In this document: in pieces, positions 5,884 to 8,585 of the stretch
How positions within the stretch are numbered: position 1 is the stretch's first letter
How the letters are laid out: each line of letters opens with the position of its first letter
Origin: Candidatus Paceibacter sp.
GTDB taxonomy: Bacteria > Patescibacteriota > Minisyncoccia > Phycocordibacterales > JABAAK01
Assembly (NCBI GenBank): GCA_014238775.1
Contig: JABAAK010000084.1
Coordinates: 1-8,585, forward strand
Length of the DNA stretch: 8,585 bases
Direction of reading: 5' to 3'
Notes under the pieces: generated by a model
The model's input: the letters and a program-made list of their open reading frames with translations, nothing else
The model's database searches: none
What the model was told of the DNA's origin: nothing
Made by a program: the position numbers and the translations under genes

Positions 5884-6508
5884 GAATATACCTTGGCCAA
5901 CAATTAAATTATCAACAGACGACAGAATGGTAGTACCATTAAAAGAAGAATATACATTTCACGCTATGTGGTATTTAGATACACCAGAAGCTAAACCTAT
6001 ATTTGAAAGACAAGCAGATATTATAATAGAGAAACAATCTAAAGGTATAGTAGATATCGGTGCTAGACATGGCCCAGTAAATAAGATATTACAAGAGAAG
6101 GGATATACAGATTATAAGTATATGGGATTTGATACATCTGTAGAGCCTATAGCTATGGCTAAAGAGACTTGGAAAGATCATAGTAATATAGAGTATAGAA
6201 ATACTAGTTGGAATAACAAAGACATAGAAGTAGACTTCGACGTTGATATGGTTATATTCAGTGGTGTGTTATTATACGAAGCTGACCACTATGGACTATT
6301 CAATAGAATGATGAAATTATATAATGCTAAGAATGCTATCATACAAGAACCTTATCACGAACAAAGGCACTATGATGAGAGATTAGTATTGAAGACTATT
6401 ACACAAGATATGGATATGTATAAAGCGAACTCTAAGTCATACAAAGAACATATAACAGATTGTGAACTATTCTTAGGTAAGAGATTGATAGCGGATATAT
6501 GTCTTTAA
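5876..6508 (+). CDS. Class I SAM-dependent methyltransferase-like protein
   Basis: The 210-residue protein has a Rossmann-type methyltransferase core. GIVDIGARHGPVNKIL (57-72) is motif I, with the Gly-x-x-x-Gly SAM loop. YKYMGFDTSVEPIAMAKETW (80-99) ends the second strand in D86, expected to bind the ribose of SAM. NIEYRNTSW (104-112) and DVDMVIFSGVLLYEADHY (122-139) match the third and fourth strands. The methyl acceptor cannot be read from the sequence; the layout fits a free-standing small-molecule methyltransferase more than a DNA methyltransferase, since no DPPY-type or Pro-Cys motif is seen. The motif I Arg (GARHG rather than GCGTG) is uncommon but tolerated. It overlaps the TauD-like gene by 8 bp and the GNAT-like gene by 10 bp, implying translational coupling. 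Confidence 0.75.
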   Translation: MNKNIPWPTIKLSTDDRMVVPLKEEYTFHAMWYLDTPEAKPIFERQADIIIEKQSKGIVDIGARHGPVNKILQEKGYTDYKYMGFDTSVEPIAMAKETWKDHSNIEYRNTSWNNKDIEVDFDVDMVIFSGVLLYEADHYGLFNRMMKLYNAKNAIIQEPYHEQRHYDERLVLKTITQDMDMYKANSKSYKEHITDCELFLGKRLIADICL

Positions 6509-7089
6509 CAGTTATTAGATATTCAATAGATCCAGATAAGTATAGACCTCTTATAGAAGAGTTCAGATTACGTTCATATGAAGAAGGTAACAACAGCATA
6601 TCACCAAAGAAGTATAACCCTGATAATGAGAACTTAGAGACTTGGATGGTATTTAAAGAAGACGAGTTAATATCTATATCAGTAGCTGAGAGATCACACT
6701 ATACTAATGACCCTGATACTGCTGTAAGAATATGTAGATATCATATATTAAAAGATCATAGATTTACTCATTGTGGTTTGATTATGGCAGAACACCAAAT
6801 CAAATGGGCTAGAGAAAACGGTTATCAAATAATGTATGCTACACACGATATAACTAATAAGGCTATTAACAGCTTATATCAAAGACGTAGGAAAATGACG
6901 GTAGTTAGTTTTAATAAATATACTACAGGAGAGTGGTATACTAAGTTACAATTAGAGACTAAATTCCTATTTAAGACTGGAGATATGTTACAATACGTAT
7001 ACAGCATTAGATTACAAGACGACAATTATATATGGGATCCTAAATCGGACCATATAATAGAAAGAGAGCACGATGGACAAATTAAGTAA
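6499..7089 (+). CDS. GNAT-like N-acetyltransferase candidate
   Basis: The 196-residue protein shows the GNAT order of elements. The central AVRICRYHILKDHRFTHCGL (75-94) corresponds to strand 4 and the acyl-CoA loop. A helix follows (IMAEHQIKWARENG, 95-108), then a strand with YQIMYATHDITNKAINSLYQRR (109-130), like the family's N-x-x-A-x-x-L-Y-x-x pattern. The loop reads R88-F-T-H-C-G93 in place of the usual Q/R-x-x-G-x-G/A, so the first Gly is His. The probable role is acetyl or acyl transfer from CoA to an amine, but acceptor and activity are unknown. It starts within the methyltransferase-like gene (10-bp overlap) and runs 17 bp into the next oxygenase gene. An unrelated GNAT-shaped fold remains possible. 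Confidence 0.6.
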   Translation: MSLTVIRYSIDPDKYRPLIEEFRLRSYEEGNNSISPKKYNPDNENLETWMVFKEDELISISVAERSHYTNDPDTAVRICRYHILKDHRFTHCGLIMAEHQIKWARENGYQIMYATHDITNKAINSLYQRRRKMTVVSFNKYTTGEWYTKLQLETKFLFKTGDMLQYVYSIRLQDDNYIWDPKSDHIIEREHDGQIK

Positions 7090-7687
7090 ACATAACCTAC
7101 CTACAGTAATGGATATGGGACTAGATATAGACTTAGATCTATTAAGAGCTGAGACAGATAAACTATCAGAGAAGTTTGTAGATGTCAGAACAGCTAATCC
7201 TATGTTATGTATGAATCATGAAGAATTAGTAAAGAGTGTATATGATAATTTCGAACAAATTAACTTAACAACTCCTAGTGAGATATTACCTCATACGACT
7301 AGTATTAGAGAAAGATTAAAGAGAAGAGAAGAACACTTATATAACGTTCCTACAGAAGATTATACAGGTAGTTATTTCGAGAAGATAGTAACACAATGTA
7401 AAGCACCAGCTAGTAGAATTAGAATAACTAAATTAGCACCAGGTAAGATTATACCATTTCATGTTGACTATGACGTCAGCTATGGAGTTAGATGTGTAGT
7501 GCCTATATACGGTAGTAATAACGTTGTTAACTTATTTAAGAGAGATGATAAGACTGAAGCATATACGCTTAAAGATGGAACAGCTAATTTCTTAAACATA
7601 GGTTATAAACACGCAGTTGTTAATATGGGTAGTAAACCTAGAATAGCATTAATGTTTACATTAGACGGAACACAGGATATAAAATAA
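7073..7687 (+). CDS. Putative 2OG-Fe(II) oxygenase, aspartyl/asparaginyl beta-hydroxylase-like
   Basis: The 204-residue protein has the clearest beta-hydroxylase-like core in the cassette. ASRIRITKLAPGKIIPFHVD (113-132) ends in H130-x-D132. GVRCVVPIYGSNNVVNLF (138-155) is the usual strand pair with a polar turn. YTLKDGTANFLNIGYKHAVV (164-183) holds the distal ligand H180, and SKPRIALMF (187-195) holds R190, ten residues later, for 2-oxoglutarate. An Arg/Glu-rich helical N-terminus precedes the fold. All ligands are intact, so an active oxygenase is likely; the substrate may be an Asp, Asn or other side chain or a free amino acid. It starts 17 bp inside the GNAT-like gene, with a weak purine run (AAGAGAG) upstream, and shares one base with the next gene (TAATG). 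Confidence 0.8.
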   Translation: MDKLSKHNLPTVMDMGLDIDLDLLRAETDKLSEKFVDVRTANPMLCMNHEELVKSVYDNFEQINLTTPSEILPHTTSIRERLKRREEHLYNVPTEDYTGSYFEKIVTQCKAPASRIRITKLAPGKIIPFHVDYDVSYGVRCVVPIYGSNNVVNLFKRDDKTEAYTLKDGTANFLNIGYKHAVVNMGSKPRIALMFTLDGTQDIK

Positions 7688-8172
7688 TGAGAGATCAATT
7701 AATACCATTAGATAGACACTATGATGCTGATAAGTTGTTAGAGATATATAATGAATTACCTAAGGCTCATCAAATTATAGTTACTGGTAAAGATGCTAGC
7801 ACACCTACACCTGTTACACCATACGCAGATAAAGATTCAGATGACCACGGTGTATTATTAAACATATTTAAAGACTCATACTTGGAAGATGTATATAATG
7901 ATATAGCTAAAGACTATACAATAGGTAAGACTAGATTCTGGACTATGGATAGGTCAAGAAGAGCATACTCATATCATACAGATTTTACTAAGAGATTACA
8001 TATACCATTAGCTACTAACGATAACGCCTTCTTTATATTAGAAGACTATCAAACAGAGCATATGCCTGTGCTAGGACAGCTATATGAATTAGACACTACA
8101 CGCCTACATAGTGCTGTAAACCTAAGTCAAGACGATAATCCCAGAATACACCTAGTATTCGGTATAATCTAG
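7687..8172 (+). CDS. Putative 2OG-Fe(II) oxygenase, short beta-hydroxylase-like form
   Basis: The last cassette gene encodes 161 residues. The core is GKTRFWTMDRSRRAYSYHTD (80-99) with H97-x-D99, then RLHIPLATNDNAFFIL (103-118). A distal segment ELDTTRLHSAVNLSQDDNPR (134-153) holds H141 and R153, and LVFGII closes the protein. The His-to-Arg gap (12) is slightly longer than in its neighbours (9-10). The N-terminus (1-75) is variable, and the pattern is the same jelly-roll 2OG/Fe(II) type as the gene upstream. The start overlaps the previous stop as TAATG. The stop at 8170-8172 leads directly into the G+C-rich intergenic region, so it closes the cassette. Substrate unknown; the short length leaves open a non-catalytic relative. 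Confidence 0.72.
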   Translation: MRDQLIPLDRHYDADKLLEIYNELPKAHQIIVTGKDASTPTPVTPYADKDSDDHGVLLNIFKDSYLEDVYNDIAKDYTIGKTRFWTMDRSRRAYSYHTDFTKRLHIPLATNDNAFFILEDYQTEHMPVLGQLYELDTTRLHSAVNLSQDDNPRIHLVFGII

Positions 8173-8180
8173 ATAACCCT

Positions 8181-8244
8181 GCGAAATACGCGAAAAACAC
8201 GCGATTTAATCGCTCATAGCGCGCCATATACGCGCATCTTGCGC
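8181..8244. repeat. G+C-rich array of CGCG/GCGC clusters about every 10 bp, with small hairpins
   Basis: In otherwise A+T-rich DNA, GCG/CGC clusters recur at about 8181, 8190, 8201, 8211, 8220, 8231 and 8241, close to one helical turn apart and separated by A/T-rich stretches. ACGCG itself occurs at 8188, 8199 and 8230. Several perfect short inverted repeats are present: GCGAT-TTA-ATCGC (8201-8213), GCGCG with CGCGC around CCATATA (8219-8235), and GCGCA-TCT-TGCGC (8232-8244). The last two are mutually exclusive. It could be a protein-binding array, a structured RNA end, a stem-loop element before the promoter, or part of an origin. No coding region accounts for it. Confidence 0.6.
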
Positions 8245-8261
8245 TTCCCCTTGCCTACCAT

Positions 8262-8297
8262 GCCAACCCCAAAAGTGACATAAACATTGGCTTTTTT
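8262..8297 (+). terminator. Weak intrinsic terminator candidate after the cassette
   Basis: GCCAA (8262-8266) can pair with TTGGC (8287-8291), which is followed at once by six T (8292-8297). The 20-base loop and five-base stem make it a poor terminator by itself. It lies in the right place, between the last cassette gene and the next promoter, and the hairpins at 8201-8244 may help. Confidence 0.35.
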
Positions 8298-8338
8298 GCA
8301 TACAGCAGAAAACGCACATAAACTGTGATAATATTAAC

Positions 8339-8370
8339 GGGTTGCTTTATTCCTGAAATGATGCTATAAT
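8339..8370 (+). promoter_or_regulatory. Strong sigma70-type promoter, probably giving a leaderless mRNA
   Basis: GGGTTGCTT contains the -35 box TTGCTT (8342-8347). After exactly 17 bp comes a perfect TATAAT (8365-8370) within GCTATAAT. The ATG of the next gene is at 8378, seven bases after the -10 box, which is where transcription normally starts. The mRNA is therefore predicted to begin at or within a base or two of the start codon. Related copies are at 1491-1520 and 8540-8571. Confidence 0.82.
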
Positions 8371-8377
8371 TATTCAT

Positions 8378-8563
8378 ATGTTAGATAAAATTATATATCC
8401 ATTTCTATTAGCCTTAACTGGTGTAGGATATCTTATGCTGTTATGTACTAAGATATTGAAGTTTGTTACATACCCTATTAAGTGTGTAGATTGGTATATA
8501 ATTGGCCGTAAACTATCATACATTAAATTTAAAATAAAGGGGTTGCTATATAGCGAAAAATAA
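8378..8563 (+). CDS. Small basic membrane protein, 61 aa
   Basis: The 61-residue product has a hydrophobic segment at about residues 5-24 (IIYPFLLALTGVGYLMLLCT). A second amphipathic aromatic stretch follows (27-42), then a lysine-rich end (KLSYIKFKIKG and SEK). It is probably a single-pass or monotopic inner-membrane protein with a basic cytoplasmic tail. I recognise no family. Support for a real gene comes from a near-perfect promoter whose start point should coincide with its ATG, and from the next promoter and ATG following at once. The small size and early-type promoter fit a phage early protein acting on the host envelope, but that is inference. No Shine-Dalgarno site is present. Confidence 0.65.
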   Translation: MLDKIIYPFLLALTGVGYLMLLCTKILKFVTYPIKCVDWYIIGRKLSYIKFKIKGLLYSEK

Positions 8564-8571
8564 GCTATAAT
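8540..8571 (+). promoter_or_regulatory. Third copy of the promoter, overlapping the end of the 61-residue gene
   Basis: GGGTTGCTA contains TTGCTA (8543-8548). A 17-bp spacer leads to TATAAT (8566-8571), again within GCTATAAT. The next ATG is at 8578, six bases after the -10 box, so a leaderless message is predicted. The -35 box and most of the spacer lie inside the 3' end of the upstream gene. Confidence 0.8.
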
Positions 8572-8577
8572 ATACAT

Positions 8578-8585
8578 ATGAAAAA
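8578..8585 (+). CDS. Start of a gene cut by the window end (partial)
   Basis: Only ATG AAA AA is visible. The call rests on the promoter at 8540-8571, whose predicted start point coincides with this ATG, and on the same arrangement at 8378. Nothing can be said about the product. Confidence 0.45.

Noticed and set aside
8218..8265. Short minus-strand frame reading MVGKGKRKMRVYGAL
   Set aside because: Only 15 residues, with no ribosome binding site or promoter; it arises from the G+C-rich array.
8324..8332. Extended -10-like TGTGATAAT just upstream of the main promoter
   Set aside because: No -35 element at a suitable distance, and a near-perfect promoter lies a few bases downstream.
8173..8377. 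Possible tRNA, CRISPR array or att site in the G+C-rich intergenic region
   Set aside because: No cloverleaf or CCA-type acceptor pairing, no direct repeats of CRISPR length with spacers, and no integrase or tRNA fragment nearby.
8374..8577. Minus-strand 67-codon frame opposite the small membrane gene at 8378
   Set aside because: Two strong plus-strand promoters each point at a plus-strand ATG here, and no minus-strand promoter is seen.

Overview
The window looks like part of a tailed-phage genome of the T4-like myovirus type (cyanophage or pelagiphage relatives), probably marine. The reasons are: the DNA is strongly A+T-rich (about one third G+C by eye); every supported gene is on the plus strand, mostly with overlapping or abutting ends; a DUF6267-type protein typical of T4-like cyanophages is present, as is a phage-type HExxH metallopeptidase; and the cargo is metabolic (2-oxoglutarate/Fe(II) oxygenases and a lipid-desaturase homologue). 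No host hallmark gene is present, so the host cannot be named from the sequence.

Layout. (1) 1-1459: the tail of an unrecognised gene, a 48-residue membrane protein, and the DUF6267 protein, whose motifs resemble the covalent nucleotidyltransferase (ligase-type) fold. (2) 1460-1532: a short promoter region. (3) 1533-8172: a tightly packed 12-gene cassette. In order it holds a small membrane protein, an HExxH metallopeptidase, a HIT-like protein, two cupin-type 2OG/Fe(II) oxygenase candidates, a very short membrane fatty-acid desaturase, a shortened PLP-dependent aminotransferase-like protein, a TauD-like oxygenase, a SAM methyltransferase, a GNAT-like acetyltransferase and two more 2OG/Fe(II) oxygenase candidates. 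From 3794 to 8172 there is not one intergenic base. (4) 8173-8377: a G+C-rich, hairpin-prone intergenic region with CGCG/GCGC clusters about every 10 bp, then a weak terminator candidate and a strong sigma70-type promoter. (5) 8378-8585: a 61-residue membrane protein, a second promoter copy and the first codons of another gene.

How the genes may work together (inference). Six putative iron-dependent oxygenases sit in one transcription unit with an aminotransferase-like, a methyltransferase-like and an acetyltransferase-like protein. That resembles a small-molecule or amino-acid tailoring pathway, or a protein/lipid modification set, carried by a phage. No carrier protein, ligase, NRPS/PKS or glycosyltransferase is visible, so the substrate is unknown. 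Promoters of one family (GGTTGCT ... TATAAT-like) stand before the cassette and twice after it. In the two downstream copies the -10 box is only 6-7 nt from the ATG, which predicts leaderless mRNAs. Hairpins followed by an early-type promoter resemble the promoter/stem-loop elements proposed to shuffle gene modules in T4-type phages.
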